Shown here: piece after piece, positions 8,927-19,753 of the stretch
How positions within the stretch are numbered: position 1 is the first letter of the stretch
How the letters are laid out: the number at the start of each line of letters is the position of its first letter
Assembly: GCA_900470285.1 (NCBI GenBank)
Contig: UCAG01000013.1
Location: forward strand, 90,539-154,538
Origin: Hyphomicrobiales bacterium
Lineage (GTDB): Bacteria; Pseudomonadota; Alphaproteobacteria; Rhizobiales; Rhizobiaceae
Direction of reading: 5' to 3'
Length of the DNA stretch: 64,000 bases
Notes under the pieces: generated by a model
The model's database searches: none
What the model was told of the DNA's origin: nothing
What the model saw: the letters and a program-made list of their open reading frames with translations, nothing else
Program-made: the position numbers and the translations under genes

Positions 8927-9781
8927 TTACAGGCCGTAGCGTGACCAAAGAGCTTTTTCTTCGAGCACATTCATCAGGCTTTCACCTGCCGCGCCAAGCA
9001 TTTGCGCATGAGAAATACCGCCGGTATTTTTGCGCCCCAGCAGTCCGCGCGAAGGCTGGATCAGATTAAGTTTGGTTTTTTCGCCATAAAGCTTGCGCAG
9101 ATGTGAGCGCATATCATCCAGACCATCAATCAATCCAAGCTGCAAAGCTGTAATACCTGTCCAGAACTGGCCGGTGAAGAGATCATCATTGTCCTGCAAT
9201 TTACTGCCGCGGCGCTCTTTCACCATATCAATAAATGTCTGGTGAATTTCCAGCTGCAGCGCTTTGATATGTTCGATATCCGATGCCTTTTCCGGCTGAA
9301 ACGGATCCATCGTGGCTTTATTTTTGCCGGCCGTATGCACGCGGCGCTCGACGCCGATTTTTTTGATCAGTTCGGTAAAGCCGAAAGACGCGGAAACCAC
9401 ACCGATCGAACCCAGAATGGAAGACGGATCAGCAATAATCTCGTCTCCGGCAATAGCGATCATATAGCCGCCGGAAGCCGCCACATCCTCAACAAAGACA
9501 TGGACTTTCTTGTTCTTTTCTTCGGCCAGGTCACGGATACGCTTATAGATCAGCCGCGATTGTACCGGTGAACCGCCGGGGGAATTAATGCTCAGCGCCA
9601 CAGCGGGACTGTGCTTGTTGTCAAAGGCTTTTTCCAGCTGAACCGCGATGCCTTCTAACGACAGATTTTGCCGTAAAGAGCTGTTGCCTGTCATGATCGC
9701 ACCGCTCAACCGGACAACCGGAATTTCAACACTGGAAGCCCGGAAGCGGCGCGGGATAACACGGCTGATAAGTGACGGCAC
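8927..9781 (-). CDS. sppA: S49 family serine peptidase (SppA/SohB-like)
   Basis: Half-length S49 peptidase of 284 residues from GTG 9781, which has GGAG seven bases upstream; an in-frame GTG at 9826 lacks a clear site. The predicted Ser/Lys dyad is S103 in DVAASGGYMIA and K155 in TAGKNKATMDPF, 52 residues apart as in SppA. SINSPGGSP and SSILGSIGVV are also typical. Homologues degrade cleaved signal peptides or other membrane peptides (family knowledge). No clear transmembrane helix is visible, so membrane association is unproven. It follows nhaA by 82 bases on the same strand. Confidence 0.9.
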   Translation of the reverse strand: MPSLISRVIPRRFRASSVEIPVVRLSGAIMTGNSSLRQNLSLEGIAVQLEKAFDNKHSPAVALSINSPGGSPVQSRLIYKRIRDLAEEKNKKVHVFVEDVAASGGYMIAIAGDEIIADPSSILGSIGVVSASFGFTELIKKIGVERRVHTAGKNKATMDPFQPEKASDIEHIKALQLEIHQTFIDMVKERRGSKLQDNDDLFTGQFWTGITALQLGLIDGLDDMRSHLRKLYGEKTKLNLIQPSRGLLGRKNTGGISHAQMLGAAGESLMNVLEEKALWSRYGL

Positions 9782-9863
9782 TGAAAATCTCCGGTGTGAA
9801 AATGCAGACGATAAAATAGTTTTCACCCGCTGTTATAGCCACAGCGGGTGAAAACTGAACCTG

Positions 9864-11045
9864 TTATTTTGCAGCGCGGTTGCGTGTGGAAATGCGCAGC
9901 AATGCCCAGCCACAGACGGCAGAGAGCAGGGAGCCGAGCAGAACACCAATCTTGGTCTCGCTGTGAAGCAGATCATTGTCAAAGGACAGCAGGCCGATGA
10001 ACAGGCTCATGGTAAAGCCGATACCGCAGAGCAGTGACACGCCGTAAAGCTGTGTCCAGCTTGCTCCCATCGGCTTGGTGGCAATCCCTGCGCGGATAGC
10101 AATCCATGCAGCACCGAAGACACCAAACTGCTTGCCGACAAACAGACCAAGTGCAATGCCGAGTGTGAGCGAGTCGCCAAGGATCGACGGGCTCATACCG
10201 GCAAAGGAAACGCCCGCATTGGCAAAACCGAAGATCGGTACAATGACAAAGCCGACCCATTTTGCCAGCGCATGTTCCAGCGTGTGCAAAGGGGAGCTCA
10301 TATCATCAGGACGGCCAAGTGCAGGCTTGATCGGAATAGTCAGTGCAGTCAGCACACCGGCAACCGTGGCGTGAACACCGGAACGCAGCACAAAATACCA
10401 AAGCACGGCACCAAGGATCAGATACGGGGTGAGGCGCATAATACCCATCTTGTTCAGAATAAACATCAGCGCAAAAATACCGGCAGCACCGGCGAGATAG
10501 AGCGTGGCAATATCGGCAGTGTAAAACACGGCGATAATGGCAACGGCGGCAAGGTCGTCGAGAATAGCGAGTGTCGCCAGAAAGACTTTCAGACTGGTCG
10601 GAACGCGCGGTCCGAGCAGCGACAGCACCCCGAGTGCAAAGGCAATATCAGTCGCCGAGGGAATAGCCCAGCCACGAATGGTTTCAGGATTTGACCAGTT
10701 GAAGCCCGCAAAAATCAATGCCGGAACAATCACACCGCCGGCAGCAGCAATGCCCGGCAAGGCGCGGTTCGACCAGCTGGCAAGCTGGCCGTCGAGAAAC
10801 TCACGTTTGATTTCGAGGCCCACGAGGAGGAAGAAGACGGCCATCAGTGCGTCATTAATCCAGTGCAGAACGCTCATCGGGCCGAGTTTGCTCTCCAGAA
10901 CCTGAAAATATGTGGCTGCAAGCGGGGAATTAGCAACGATCAGAGCCAGAGCAGCGGCAATCATCAGAGCGATACCGCTGGCGGATTCACTGTCGAGCCA
11001 ATGGCGGAGCGTTGAGAAGGGGCGCTTGGTCTGGCTTTGTGTCAT
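9864..11045 (-). CDS. nhaA: Na+/H+ antiporter NhaA
   Basis: Inner-membrane sodium/proton antiporter, 393 residues from ATG 11045. With this start the key acids fall on the E. coli numbering: D133 in ATDIAFALG, and D163 and D164 in [11 protein letters not shown]. That supports the start despite a modest Shine-Dalgarno (AAAGG, about 11 bases upstream). The frame remains open upstream into the leader RNA, which I interpret as non-coding. Expression is probably controlled by the structured leader at 11046-11190. Confidence 0.96.
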   Translation of the reverse strand: MTQSQTKRPFSTLRHWLDSESASGIALMIAAALALIVANSPLAATYFQVLESKLGPMSVLHWINDALMAVFFLLVGLEIKREFLDGQLASWSNRALPGIAAAGGVIVPALIFAGFNWSNPETIRGWAIPSATDIAFALGVLSLLGPRVPTSLKVFLATLAILDDLAAVAIIAVFYTADIATLYLAGAAGIFALMFILNKMGIMRLTPYLILGAVLWYFVLRSGVHATVAGVLTALTIPIKPALGRPDDMSSPLHTLEHALAKWVGFVIVPIFGFANAGVSFAGMSPSILGDSLTLGIALGLFVGKQFGVFGAAWIAIRAGIATKPMGASWTQLYGVSLLCGIGFTMSLFIGLLSFDNDLLHSETKIGVLLGSLLSAVCGWALLRISTRNRAAK

Positions 11046-11190
11046 CCGGTATCGGCCTTTTTCTTTGCGGGCAGCGTTTTGACAACGCTCACCCCTTGAT
11101 CTGTCTTCAGAGTTCCGCGCCTTAGATAGAGCGAAAGGCCTCTTCGGACAGTCCGTGTTTTCGGGAAAATGTGCTCCGTCCTCCTGAACA
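11046..11190 (-). promoter_or_regulatory. Candidate nhaA-I type riboswitch leader
   Basis: The roughly 145-base leader is rich in pairing. On the plus strand, GGCCTTT (11054-11060, over the ribosome-binding region) is complementary to AAAGGCC (11134-11140). AGCGTT (11073-11078) pairs with AACGCT (11084-11089), extended by GGG (11069-11071) and CCC (11092-11094). A CGGAC/GTCCG palindrome lies at 11145-11155. The distal pairing would hide the AAAGG Shine-Dalgarno. Position and layout fit the nhaA-I motif, reported in Proteobacteria as a cation (lithium) riboswitch. I assign it by position and structure only. Confidence 0.6.
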
Positions 11191-11197
11191 ACAACCG

Positions 11198-11980
11198 TTA
11201 CAGGCTGTCGCAACCATTAATGAGGCTTTCTGCACGTGGCGTAAATTCATGACCGGAACTTTTATGCAAAATTAACGGCGGCGCAAGAAAAACCGGAGCG
11301 CGGCTGCCTTTTATGCCCGTAATTACGACGCGGATGGCCTGCTCATCCGGTCTGGCATAGAGCGGGAGAATTGCGATGCCCCCAAAACGGCGCTCCATCG
11401 CGGACAGAATTTCATTCAGATTAGCGGGGCGCGCAATAATCGAAATACGTCCGCGCGGACGTAAAATGCCCGATGCCGTGCGTATCCAGCTTTCAAACAT
11501 GCCCTCATGCATTACATGCGCCTGCGCCTTTAAATCGTCCGGCGTCGCACGGTCATGGCTCTGGTTGAAAGGCGGGTTCATAATCACATAGTCAAACTGA
11601 TTATCAGCCAGCCCTACTTCCTGACGGGCAGGACCGGTCATGGTTACATCAGCCTGCAGGCATGACAGACGGCCATGCATATGGGTATTTTCGGTCAATG
11701 CGCAGGATTTTTCCGCATAGAGCAGCATTTCCGGTGAGCGCTCAATCAGGGTGACATCTGTGTTTGCGCAGCGCGAGGCAACGGCCAGTCCTGCCGCACC
11801 GGCACCGGCACCAAGATCCGCAACTTTACCTTTGAAATCCGTTGGCACCGCGCTTGCCAAAATCATGGCATCAACCCCCGAACGGTGGCCTTTTGCGGAT
11901 GGCTGCACCAGATAGAATGCACCACGGTGAAAGGCATCGAGAGTTTCGCCATAGGGCAGAGAGCTGGACGGAACAGACAT
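11198..11980 (-). CDS. TrmN6-like SAM-dependent methyltransferase
   Basis: Class I methyltransferase, 260 residues. Motif I is [12 protein letters not shown] (from residue 54), and the catalytic NPPF lies at residues 135-138. NPPF points to N6-adenine methylation. The family is tRNA1(Val) A37 N6-methyltransferase (TrmN6/YfiC-like), so tRNA modification is the best guess. ATG 11980 has a weak Shine-Dalgarno. It is divergent from the polyprenyl synthase; the 273-base gap between them holds no gene. nhaA follows on the same strand behind its own leader. Confidence 0.85.
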   Translation of the reverse strand: MSVPSSSLPYGETLDAFHRGAFYLVQPSAKGHRSGVDAMILASAVPTDFKGKVADLGAGAGAAGLAVASRCANTDVTLIERSPEMLLYAEKSCALTENTHMHGRLSCLQADVTMTGPARQEVGLADNQFDYVIMNPPFNQSHDRATPDDLKAQAHVMHEGMFESWIRTASGILRPRGRISIIARPANLNEILSAMERRFGGIAILPLYARPDEQAIRVVITGIKGSRAPVFLAPPLILHKSSGHEFTPRAESLINGCDSL

Positions 11981-12253
11981 AAAGGCGGCAGTTTCCTGAC
12001 TTGTTGCAGACTGAAAGCGATCAAACCGGCTTTAACCGATTCTGTATAGAGGCGGTGAAAGCCGCAATTCCGTTTGCTGACAGCAATTTGACATCTTATA
12101 TCAGCAGAATATGCTTTATTGTGTTGTGTTGCGGCTCGCAACACTTGCCTTTAGCACGGTTTTTGGTGCATTTGACGCTTGAGCATAAAGGCCGCCTTGA
12201 ATAATGTGTGGCTATAAAACGGGTCTCATTATCAGGCCGCGTGAACTGGAGAT

Positions 12254-13276
12254 ATGGCATTGGGTGTGGTTCTCAATCTCGATGAGAAAAAAAATCAGCA
12301 GGCGTCCATTCAGAAGCTGGTTGATCTGACGAAAGCGGATATGGGACGTGTCAATGCGCTTATCCTGTCCAAGGCCGGTTCTGATGTTGAGATGATACCG
12401 GAAGTAGCTAATCATCTGATTTCATCGGGTGGCAAGCGTTTACGTCCGATGATGACACTCGCTGCCGCAGCCATGTTCGGCTATGAGGGCGAAGGTCACG
12501 TGCAGCTCGCAACAAGCGTTGAATTTATGCATACGGCAACGCTTCTCCATGATGATGTGGTGGATGAAAGTGATCTGCGCCGCGGTAAAAGCACCGCACG
12601 GATGATCTGGGGCAATCAGGCCAGCGTTCTGGTCGGCGATTTCCTACTCGGTCAGGCTTTCAAAATGATGGTGGATGTCGGTTCGCTCGATGCGCTTGAT
12701 GTGCTGGCAACTTCGGCTTCGGTGATTGCTGAAGGTGAAGTGATGCAGCTCGCCGCCGCCAAAAATATGGAAACCACGGAAGATGAATATCTGGCCGTGA
12801 TCAAAGCCAAGACTGCGGCGCTGTTCTCTGCTGCTGCCGAAGTTGGTCCGATCATTGCCGATGCACCGCGTGCACAGCGTCTGGCACTGCGCTCCTATGG
12901 TCTCAACCTCGGCCTTGCTTTCCAGCTGATTGATGATGCGCTGGATTATGGCGGTTCGGCTGCGGATCTCGGTAAAAATGTGGGTGATGATTTCCGCGAA
13001 GGGAAAATCACCATGCCGCTGCTGTTGAGCTATCGCCGTGGTTCTGAAGAAGAGCGCGCTTTCTGGAAATCATCCATTGAGCAGGGCAATAATGATGATG
13101 AAGCCTTGCAGAAGGCAATCGGCCTGATGACCAAGCATGGTTCGATTGCCGATACCGTACAGCGTGCCCGTCATTTCGGCGAAATCGCCCGCGATGCACT
13201 GGCTCCGCTGCCGCAGAGCCCGCAAAAAGATGCTCTGATTGATGTGATTGATTTCTGCATCAGCCGTGTAAACTGA
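12254..13276 (+). CDS. ispB: Polyprenyl (octa-/decaprenyl) diphosphate synthase
   Basis: Trans-type long-chain prenyl diphosphate synthase that makes the ubiquinone side chain, 340 residues. The first aspartate-rich motif is LLHDDVVDESDLRRG (D100, D101, D104) and the second is QLIDDALDYGG (D227, D228, D231). GGKRLRP (59-65) binds IPP. The family in Brucellaceae makes the C50 chain of Q10 (family knowledge; product length is not readable here). GGAG lies four bases before ATG 12254. Confidence 0.94.
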   Translation: MALGVVLNLDEKKNQQASIQKLVDLTKADMGRVNALILSKAGSDVEMIPEVANHLISSGGKRLRPMMTLAAAAMFGYEGEGHVQLATSVEFMHTATLLHDDVVDESDLRRGKSTARMIWGNQASVLVGDFLLGQAFKMMVDVGSLDALDVLATSASVIAEGEVMQLAAAKNMETTEDEYLAVIKAKTAALFSAAAEVGPIIADAPRAQRLALRSYGLNLGLAFQLIDDALDYGGSAADLGKNVGDDFREGKITMPLLLSYRRGSEEERAFWKSSIEQGNNDDEALQKAIGLMTKHGSIADTVQRARHFGEIARDALAPLPQSPQKDALIDVIDFCISRVN

Positions 13277-13416
13277 TTATTGACCGGTGCCGGAGCATAT
13301 TTCCGGTGCCGGACTTTGAAATACCCTTTTCTCCGGCCATATAAAAACCACGACATGGCCGGATGGTGTGTTTGTTTCGGAATAAGCCAGACTAGAAAAT
13401 GCAAGGGGAAATGCCG

Positions 13417-15267
13417 ATGCGGCGGAATACAGTTAAAGCGCGTGCTCTGGTTTTCGCTTTGATGGCAGGGGCGGCTTTCACAAGTGGTGTCTCCGGCACG
13501 GCCTATGCTGCATCCGGGGCAAAGGCAGCAGTGCCGGCAGATGAGCCGGTGATTGTCTCGCGTGCAGGTTCTTTCCCTGGCGCCTATCTGGCCGGTCGTA
13601 TTGCCGAAATCGACAATAATCTTCCTGTAGCCATCGCTTATTATCGTCAGGCACTGGCATTTGATCCGTCAAACCAGCCGATGAAGCGTGATCTGTTGCT
13701 GTCCTATCTGACCGACGGTCAGCTGGATGAGGCGCTGCCATTTGCCCGTGCGCTTAAAAATGAACCGGAAGTTGAGCGTTTCTCCCGCATCATTCTGGCG
13801 ATCAAGGCTTTTAACGACAAGCATTACCGCACTGCCCGTACCAATCTGAAGCTCACGCAGCAGTCAGAAATGGATCGTTTAGCAACCGGCCTGATGACGG
13901 CATGGACATTCTACGGCGAAGGTCGTCCGAAAGACGCGCTGGCAGCGGTGGATAAGCTTGACGGGCCGGTCTGGTACGATCTTTTCAAAACCTACACATC
14001 GGCATTGATTGCAGACAGCGCAGGTCAGACCAAGGCTGCGGATAAATTCTATGCGCAGGCCGTGGCTGATAAAGAAGGCGGCAGCGCTGCCCCTGATACT
14101 TATGAGCGCATCATTTACGCCTATGCCGATTTCAAACAACGTCAGGGCGATAAAGCCGGTGCGATCAAGCTGGTGGAAGATGCTGAGCAAATTCTCAGCG
14201 GCCGCGTGATCCTGCGCGAAGTACGTCAGAAGCTTGAAGACGGTGAAAAGCTTGACCCGCAGATGCGCAATCCGCAGCAGGGGGCGGCTGAGGTTCTGTA
14301 TTCTTTGGGCACCGCGATTAATCGTGGTGGCGCTGAGGCTTTTGCAACAATATATCTGCAAATGTCCGGTGAGCTGCGCGAGAATAATGATGCCACATTA
14401 TTCCAGCTCGGCGATATCGCTGCCAAACTGCGTCAGCCGCAAAAGGCTATTCAATATTATAGCCGTGTTGCAGATAAATCGCCCTATAAGCGCGATGCGG
14501 AAATGCAACTGGCGCTTAATCTGGCTGAAACAGACAAGCCCGATGAGGCGATTGAGCATCTGAAAAACAATCTGCGCAGTAATGATAAGGACAACCGTTC
14601 TTATCTGGCGCTTGGCGGTGTCTATGCCCAGAAAGAAGACTGGGCAAATGCGGCAAAGACTTACGATCAGGCCGTTGCGGAACTTAAATCACCTGTACGT
14701 CAGGACTGGCCGGTTTTCTATCAGCGCGGCATTGCTTATGAGCGTCTGAAACAGTGGGATAAGGCTGAACCTAATTTCCGCAAAGCACTGGAGCTGTTTC
14801 CGAACCAGCCGCAGGTGATGAATTATCTCGGTTATTCATGGGTCGATCGCGGTGAAAATCTGGAAGAAGCTTTGCAGATGATCCGCAAGGCTGTCGAGAT
14901 GCGCCCGCAGGACGGTTATATCGTCGATTCCCTTGGCTGGGCCTATTACAAGCTTGGCCGTTATAATGAGGCCGTTGTTGAGCTTGAAAAGGCAGTTAAA
15001 CTACGGCCTGAAGATCCGACAATCAATGATCATCTGGGCGATGCCTATTGGCAGGCAGGGCGCGGATTGGAAGCCACTTTCCAGTGGAACCATGCCATCG
15101 CCGGTAAGCCTGAAGCGGCAGAACTGGCCAAGATCGAGAAGAAGCTGAAGCAGGGGCTGACACAGACGGCGGAAGCTGAAGTGAAAGATATTGCGCCAGT
15201 AAAACCTGACACTGCACCGGAGAAAGCACCGGATGCTAAGCCTGCCGATCCTGCTGCCAAGCCATAA
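13417..15267 (+). CDS. Secreted tetratricopeptide-repeat protein
   Basis: A 616-residue exported TPR protein. I chose ATG 13417 because AGGGG lies about eight bases upstream; ATG 13399 and 13411 are in frame. The N-terminus has two arginines, a hydrophobic core and a signal-peptidase site near AYA/ASG. Helical repeats run through the protein, and the clearest TPRs are in the C-terminal half (for example FRKALELFPNQPQVMNYLGY and LEKAVKLRPEDPTINDHLGD). The last 40 residues are rich in Lys, Pro and Ala. There is no lipobox cysteine, so a periplasmic scaffold is likely. The partner is unknown. Confidence 0.85.
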   Translation: MRRNTVKARALVFALMAGAAFTSGVSGTAYAASGAKAAVPADEPVIVSRAGSFPGAYLAGRIAEIDNNLPVAIAYYRQALAFDPSNQPMKRDLLLSYLTDGQLDEALPFARALKNEPEVERFSRIILAIKAFNDKHYRTARTNLKLTQQSEMDRLATGLMTAWTFYGEGRPKDALAAVDKLDGPVWYDLFKTYTSALIADSAGQTKAADKFYAQAVADKEGGSAAPDTYERIIYAYADFKQRQGDKAGAIKLVEDAEQILSGRVILREVRQKLEDGEKLDPQMRNPQQGAAEVLYSLGTAINRGGAEAFATIYLQMSGELRENNDATLFQLGDIAAKLRQPQKAIQYYSRVADKSPYKRDAEMQLALNLAETDKPDEAIEHLKNNLRSNDKDNRSYLALGGVYAQKEDWANAAKTYDQAVAELKSPVRQDWPVFYQRGIAYERLKQWDKAEPNFRKALELFPNQPQVMNYLGYSWVDRGENLEEALQMIRKAVEMRPQDGYIVDSLGWAYYKLGRYNEAVVELEKAVKLRPEDPTINDHLGDAYWQAGRGLEATFQWNHAIAGKPEAAELAKIEKKLKQGLTQTAEAEVKDIAPVKPDTAPEKAPDAKPADPAAKP

Positions 15268-15447
15268 TGCTTGCTTTCCGGCTTTAAGTCTTGACCGTTT
15301 AACGCGGAATAATTAGGACAAACTATCTGTTTTTCGGCGGAGCTGGGCTGTTATGGCTCAGCTTTCACCGTTTTCACCACGCATGATTTGCAAGAAGATC
15401 AGTTCTGATAGCTGATCTCGCCAAGAATGCTCCAATGAGGCCTTCCC

Positions 15448-16404
15448 GTGACTCGTATCATGACCAGCACATTGCCTGAACACCTGCATCCGACCCGCTC
15501 TTTTCAGGGCTTTATCATGGCGCTCCAGCACTATTGGGCGCAGCATGGCTGCACAATTTTGCAGCCTTACGATATGGAAGTAGGGGCGGGTACACTGCAT
15601 CCGTCAACCACTTTGCGCGCTCTGGGGCCAAAGCCGTGGAATGTTGCCTATGTGCAGCCGTCACGTCGTCCGAAAGACGGCCGCTATGGTGAAAACCCGA
15701 ACCGTATGCAGCATTATTACCAGTATCAGGTATTGCTGAAACCAAGCCCGCCGAACCTGCAGGAGCTGTATCTCGGCTCGCTGAAAGCGATTGGTATTGA
15801 TACGGAGCTGCACGATATCCGCTTTGTTGAGGATGACTGGGAAAACCCGACTACCGGCTCTTGGGGCTTAGGTTGGGAGTGCTGGTGCGATGGTATGGAA
15901 ATCTCGCAGTTCACTTATTTCCAGCAGGTTTGCGGTATCGAATGTTCTCCGGTCGCCGGTGAGCTGACCTATGGTTTGGAACGTCTTGCTATGTATGTGC
16001 AGGGCGTAGACAATGTTTACGACCTGAACTTCAATGGTCTTGAAGGTGAGGACAAGGTTACTTACGGTGACGTGTTCCTTCAGACCGAGCAGGAATATTC
16101 ACGCTACAATTTCGAGATCGCCAATACTGATATGCTGCACCAGCATTTCATTGATGCGGAGGCGGAGTGTAAAGCTGTGTTGGCTGCTGGTGCCTCAGAT
16201 TCTTTACATAAATGCGTGTTCCCCGCTTACGATCAGGCGATCAAAGCCTCGCATATTTTCAATCTGATGGATGCCCGTGGCGTTATCTCGGTAACCGAGC
16301 GCCAGAGCTATATCCTGCGTGTGCGCAATCTTGCGCGCCAGTGCGGTGAAGCCTTCCTTCAGACCGATGCCGGTGGCGTCAACTACAAGAACGAGACACG
16401 CTGA
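15448..16404 (+). CDS. glyQ: Glycyl-tRNA synthetase alpha subunit
   Basis: Catalytic alpha chain of the heterotetrameric bacterial glycyl-tRNA synthetase, 318 residues. [31 protein letters not shown] and [19 protein letters not shown] are class II motif blocks of GlyQ. TGAGG seven bases before GTG 15448 supports that start; ATG 15460 would remove four residues. The stop overlaps the glyS start by one base (TGATG), which gives coupled translation and equal subunit amounts. Confidence 0.97.
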   Translation: MTRIMTSTLPEHLHPTRSFQGFIMALQHYWAQHGCTILQPYDMEVGAGTLHPSTTLRALGPKPWNVAYVQPSRRPKDGRYGENPNRMQHYYQYQVLLKPSPPNLQELYLGSLKAIGIDTELHDIRFVEDDWENPTTGSWGLGWECWCDGMEISQFTYFQQVCGIECSPVAGELTYGLERLAMYVQGVDNVYDLNFNGLEGEDKVTYGDVFLQTEQEYSRYNFEIANTDMLHQHFIDAEAECKAVLAAGASDSLHKCVFPAYDQAIKASHIFNLMDARGVISVTERQSYILRVRNLARQCGEAFLQTDAGGVNYKNETR

Positions 16405-18575
16405 TGCCTGATTTACTGCTAGAGCTTTTTTCCGAGGAAATCCCGGCCCGCATGCAGCGTAAAGCTGCCGGTGATTTGAAGAAAATGATCACGGATGGTC
16501 TGGTTGAAGCCGGACTGACCTATGAGGCGGCAACGCCTTACTGGACACCACGCCGTCTGACTTTGGATATTCGTGGTCTGACTGTGCGTTCAAAAGACGT
16601 GCATGAAGATATCAAAGGTCCGTCTGTTTCTGCGCCTGAGGCCGCAATTCAGGGTTTCCTGCGTAAAGCTGGCTTGAGCGATATTGCGCAGGCACATGTG
16701 CATTCCGACCCGAAAAAGGGCGATTTCTACGTCGCGCATATCACCAAATCCGGACGTGCCGCGGAAGAAGTTATTGCGGAACTAGTGCCGAATGTGGTGC
16801 AGAATTTCCCGTGGCCGAAATCCATGCGCTGGGGCAAGGCCTCAGCACAGTCCGGTTCCTTGCGCTGGGTGCGCCCGCTGCAGTCGATCATCTGCCTGTT
16901 TGGCCCTGAAACCGAAGAAACTGTTGTGGTGGATTTTGAAGTCGGCGGCGTACGATCCGGTAACATCACACGCGGTCATCGTTTCATGAGCGATGGCCAG
17001 CCGATCACCGTGCGCCGTTTTGACGATTATGTCGAGAAGCTGGAAAAAGCGCATGTGGTGCTTGATGCTGAACGCCGCAAGGAAATCATTCTCACCGATG
17101 CCCGCAACCTGAGCTTCGCTTCCGGTCTGGATTTGGTTGAGGACGAAGGTTTGCTGGAAGAAGTTTCTGGTCTGGTTGAATGGCCGGTGGTGCTGATGGG
17201 CGAGTTTGAGGAAGAATTCCTCTCCATTCCGCCGGAAGTGATCCGACTGACCATCCGTGCCAATCAGAAATGCTTTGTCACCCGCAAGCAGGGCGAGACA
17301 GATGCACTGTCCAACAAGTTCATTCTGATCTCAAATATTGCTGCCCGTGACGGTGGCAAGGAAATCGCTTTCGGTAACGGCAAGGTTGTTCGCGCCCGCT
17401 TGTCCGATGCTTTGTATTTCTGGCATACCGATCAGGCCGATATGCCGGATATGGACAAGCTGAAAGCTTCCGCTGCGAAATTTGCGCTTGATCTGACTAA
17501 GCCGCTCGATCAGCGCATGGCGCGTCTGGATGCGCTGAATGTAACTTTCCATGCCAAGCTCGGCACGCAGGGTGCGCGCGTGGCACGGATCAAGGCGCTT
17601 GCTGAGGCAATTGCACCGCTGGTTGGTGCGGATGTTGCGCTGACTGCCCGCGCGGCTGTGCTGGCGAAAGCTGATTTGCAGACCGAAGTTGTCGGTGAAT
17701 TCCCTGAATTGCAGGGGGCAATGGGGCATAAATACGCTTTGCTTCAGGGCGAAGATGCTGCTGTCGCAACAGCACTTGAAGATCATTACAAGCCGCAGGG
17801 TCCGTCAGACCGTGTGCCGCGCGATCCGGTTTCGGTTGCTGTTGCATTGGCTGACAAGATCGACACGCTTGTCGGTTTCTGGGCGATTGATGAAAAGCCG
17901 ACAGGTTCGAAAGATCCTTATGCGCTGCGTCGTGCTGCCCTTGGTGTGATCCGCCTGATTTTGGAAAATGATATCCGTGCGGAGCTGAAAGCACTGATCG
18001 CTCAGGCAGAAAAGCCGATGGCTTCCATCGAAGGGTTGGCATCAAAAGATGTCGGCGCTGATCTGCTGTCCTTCTTCCATGACCGTTTCAAGGTCTATCT
18101 GAAGGATGAAGGCGCACGTCACGATGCGATTGATACAGTCCTGTCAGCTGATGCTGATAATCTGCTGCTGGTTGCCCGTCGTCTTGAAGCGCTGATCGTT
18201 TTCATCAATGAAGAAGACGGTAAAAACCTGCTGGCTGGTACCAAACGTGCAGCCAATATTCTTGGTGCTGAAGAGAAAAAAGGCACTGTTATTGCCGCTA
18301 ATGTTGATGCTTCACTCTTCAACAATGAAGAGGAAAAGGCACTGTTTTCTGCTGTGCAGTCAGCAGAAACCAAGGCCGCCGAGGCAATTGCCAAGGAAGA
18401 TTTCTCAGCGGCTATGTCGGCTATGGTCGAGTTACGTGCGCCGGTTGATGCCTTCTTTGACAAGGTCATGGTCAATGATGAGGATGAAGCTATCCGCGCC
18501 AATCGTTTGGCGCTGCTGGCTAAAATCCGCTCGGTGACCGGTCAGGTTGCTGACTTCTCAAAGATCAGCGGCTAA
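16404..18575 (+). CDS. glyS: Glycyl-tRNA synthetase beta subunit
   Basis: Beta chain of glycyl-tRNA synthetase, 723 residues, with tRNA-binding and HD-like regions. The N-terminus [16 protein letters not shown] is the family signature, and [15 protein letters not shown] and [19 protein letters not shown] are conserved. ATG 16404 overlaps the glyQ stop. A strong terminator follows 18 bases after the stop. Confidence 0.97.
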   Translation: MPDLLLELFSEEIPARMQRKAAGDLKKMITDGLVEAGLTYEAATPYWTPRRLTLDIRGLTVRSKDVHEDIKGPSVSAPEAAIQGFLRKAGLSDIAQAHVHSDPKKGDFYVAHITKSGRAAEEVIAELVPNVVQNFPWPKSMRWGKASAQSGSLRWVRPLQSIICLFGPETEETVVVDFEVGGVRSGNITRGHRFMSDGQPITVRRFDDYVEKLEKAHVVLDAERRKEIILTDARNLSFASGLDLVEDEGLLEEVSGLVEWPVVLMGEFEEEFLSIPPEVIRLTIRANQKCFVTRKQGETDALSNKFILISNIAARDGGKEIAFGNGKVVRARLSDALYFWHTDQADMPDMDKLKASAAKFALDLTKPLDQRMARLDALNVTFHAKLGTQGARVARIKALAEAIAPLVGADVALTARAAVLAKADLQTEVVGEFPELQGAMGHKYALLQGEDAAVATALEDHYKPQGPSDRVPRDPVSVAVALADKIDTLVGFWAIDEKPTGSKDPYALRRAALGVIRLILENDIRAELKALIAQAEKPMASIEGLASKDVGADLLSFFHDRFKVYLKDEGARHDAIDTVLSADADNLLLVARRLEALIVFINEEDGKNLLAGTKRAANILGAEEKKGTVIAANVDASLFNNEEEKALFSAVQSAETKAAEAIAKEDFSAAMSAMVELRAPVDAFFDKVMVNDEDEAIRANRLALLAKIRSVTGQVADFSKISG

Positions 18576-18592
18576 TTAAACATATTGATAAG

Positions 18593-18629
18593 AAAAAGCC
18601 GGAGTGGTGAGAACCGCTCCGGCTTTTTT
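18593..18629 (+). terminator. Rho-independent terminator after glyS
   Basis: GCCGGAGTGG (18598-18607) pairs with CCGCTCCGGC (18614-18623) around six bases, flanked by an A-run and a T-run. It lies between the convergent glyS and pyrD and may act on both strands. Confidence 0.9.
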
Positions 18630-18652
18630 ATATTCAGTTTTTAAAAAAAAGA

Positions 18653-19753
18653 TCAGGCCGGAATATCTTTGGCTGCCCAAGCGGTAGTTTCCATGTCGCG
18701 TAGCTCGGAAATATTGGCGACGCCTGCCTGCTTCACCAATGCGGAAAGCTCTTTGACAATTTCTTTCGGTACGGTCGGGCCGCGATAGATCATACCGGTA
18801 TAAAGCTGCACCAGATCGGCACCGGCTTTAATTTTGGTGAGGGCGGTTGCGCCACTATCTACACCGCCGACACCGATGATCGGCATCGCTTTGCCGATAC
18901 GCTGGCGCATTTTGGCAAGCACAATGGTTGAGCGTTCAAAAATCGGCGCGCCGGAAAGGCCGCCGGTCTCTTTCGCTTCCACCTGATTAACCAGATTGGT
19001 GCGTGACAGCGTGGTGTTGGAGATAATTAAACCATCGAGCGGGTGAGCCAATGCCACTTCGGCAATATCATCCAAACCTTCTTCTGTCAGGTCAGGGGCA
19101 ATTTTCAGGAAAACAGGGCGTTTCAGGGTGCATTTTTCTGCTTCCTGATCGCGGGCTTCCAGAACTTTTTCCAGCAGAATATGCAGGCTGTCTTTGGCTT
19201 GCAGATCACGCAGACCTGGTGTGTTCGGGGAAGAAATATTGGCGGTGAAATATTTAGCAACGCTGTAGAAGCGATGAATACCGGCCACATAATCGGCCAC
19301 ACGATCTTCACTGTCTTTATTGGCGCCGATATTCACGCCGACAATACCGCAACTGCTGCAGCTGTTGCGCTGGCTGAGGCGTTTATAGGCCGCTTCATGG
19401 CCTTCATTATTAAAGCCCAGACGGTTGATCACCGCACGGTCTTCCACAAGGCGGAAGATGCGTGGCTTCGGATTGCCAGCCTGCGCGCGCGGCGTGATAG
19501 TGCCGACTTCTGCAAAACCAAAGCCGAGCTTCAAAAGTGCGTCCGGTACTTCAGCATTCTTGTCGAAACCTGCGGCCATACCAAGCGGATTAGTAAATTT
19601 AAGACCGGCAATCGTCTGCTGCAAAGCAGGGTCAAGCGGCGCAGGGCTGGAGAGAACGCCGGTTTTTAGCGCTGCAATAGACAGACCGTGTGCCTGTTCT
19701 CCGCCCATCGCAAAAAGTGCACGACGGGCAATATTTTCAAAAAAACCGCTCAT
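18653..19753 (-). CDS. pyrD: Dihydroorotate dehydrogenase (quinone), class 2
   Basis: Membrane-associated FMN enzyme that oxidises dihydroorotate to orotate with quinone, in pyrimidine synthesis. 366 residues with the extra N-terminal helices of class 2. Conserved blocks are NPLGMAAGFDKN, FTANISSPNTPGLR (the catalytic serine is S175) and IGVGGVDSG. ATG 19753 overlaps the stop of the DUF952 gene by four bases (ATGA), so the two are an operon. Confidence 0.97.
   Translation of the reverse strand: MSGFFENIARRALFAMGGEQAHGLSIAALKTGVLSSPAPLDPALQQTIAGLKFTNPLGMAAGFDKNAEVPDALLKLGFGFAEVGTITPRAQAGNPKPRIFRLVEDRAVINRLGFNNEGHEAAYKRLSQRNSCSSCGIVGVNIGANKDSEDRVADYVAGIHRFYSVAKYFTANISSPNTPGLRDLQAKDSLHILLEKVLEARDQEAEKCTLKRPVFLKIAPDLTEEGLDDIAEVALAHPLDGLIISNTTLSRTNLVNQVEAKETGGLSGAPIFERSTIVLAKMRQRIGKAMPIIGVGGVDSGATALTKIKAGADLVQLYTGMIYRGPTVPKEIVKELSALVKQAGVANISELRDMETTAWAAKDIPA

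Noticed and set aside
11046-11213. N-terminal extension of NhaA
   Set aside because: In frame but very basic and polar, with no start signal; the leader structure and E. coli-like numbering from ATG 11045 argue for non-coding RNA.
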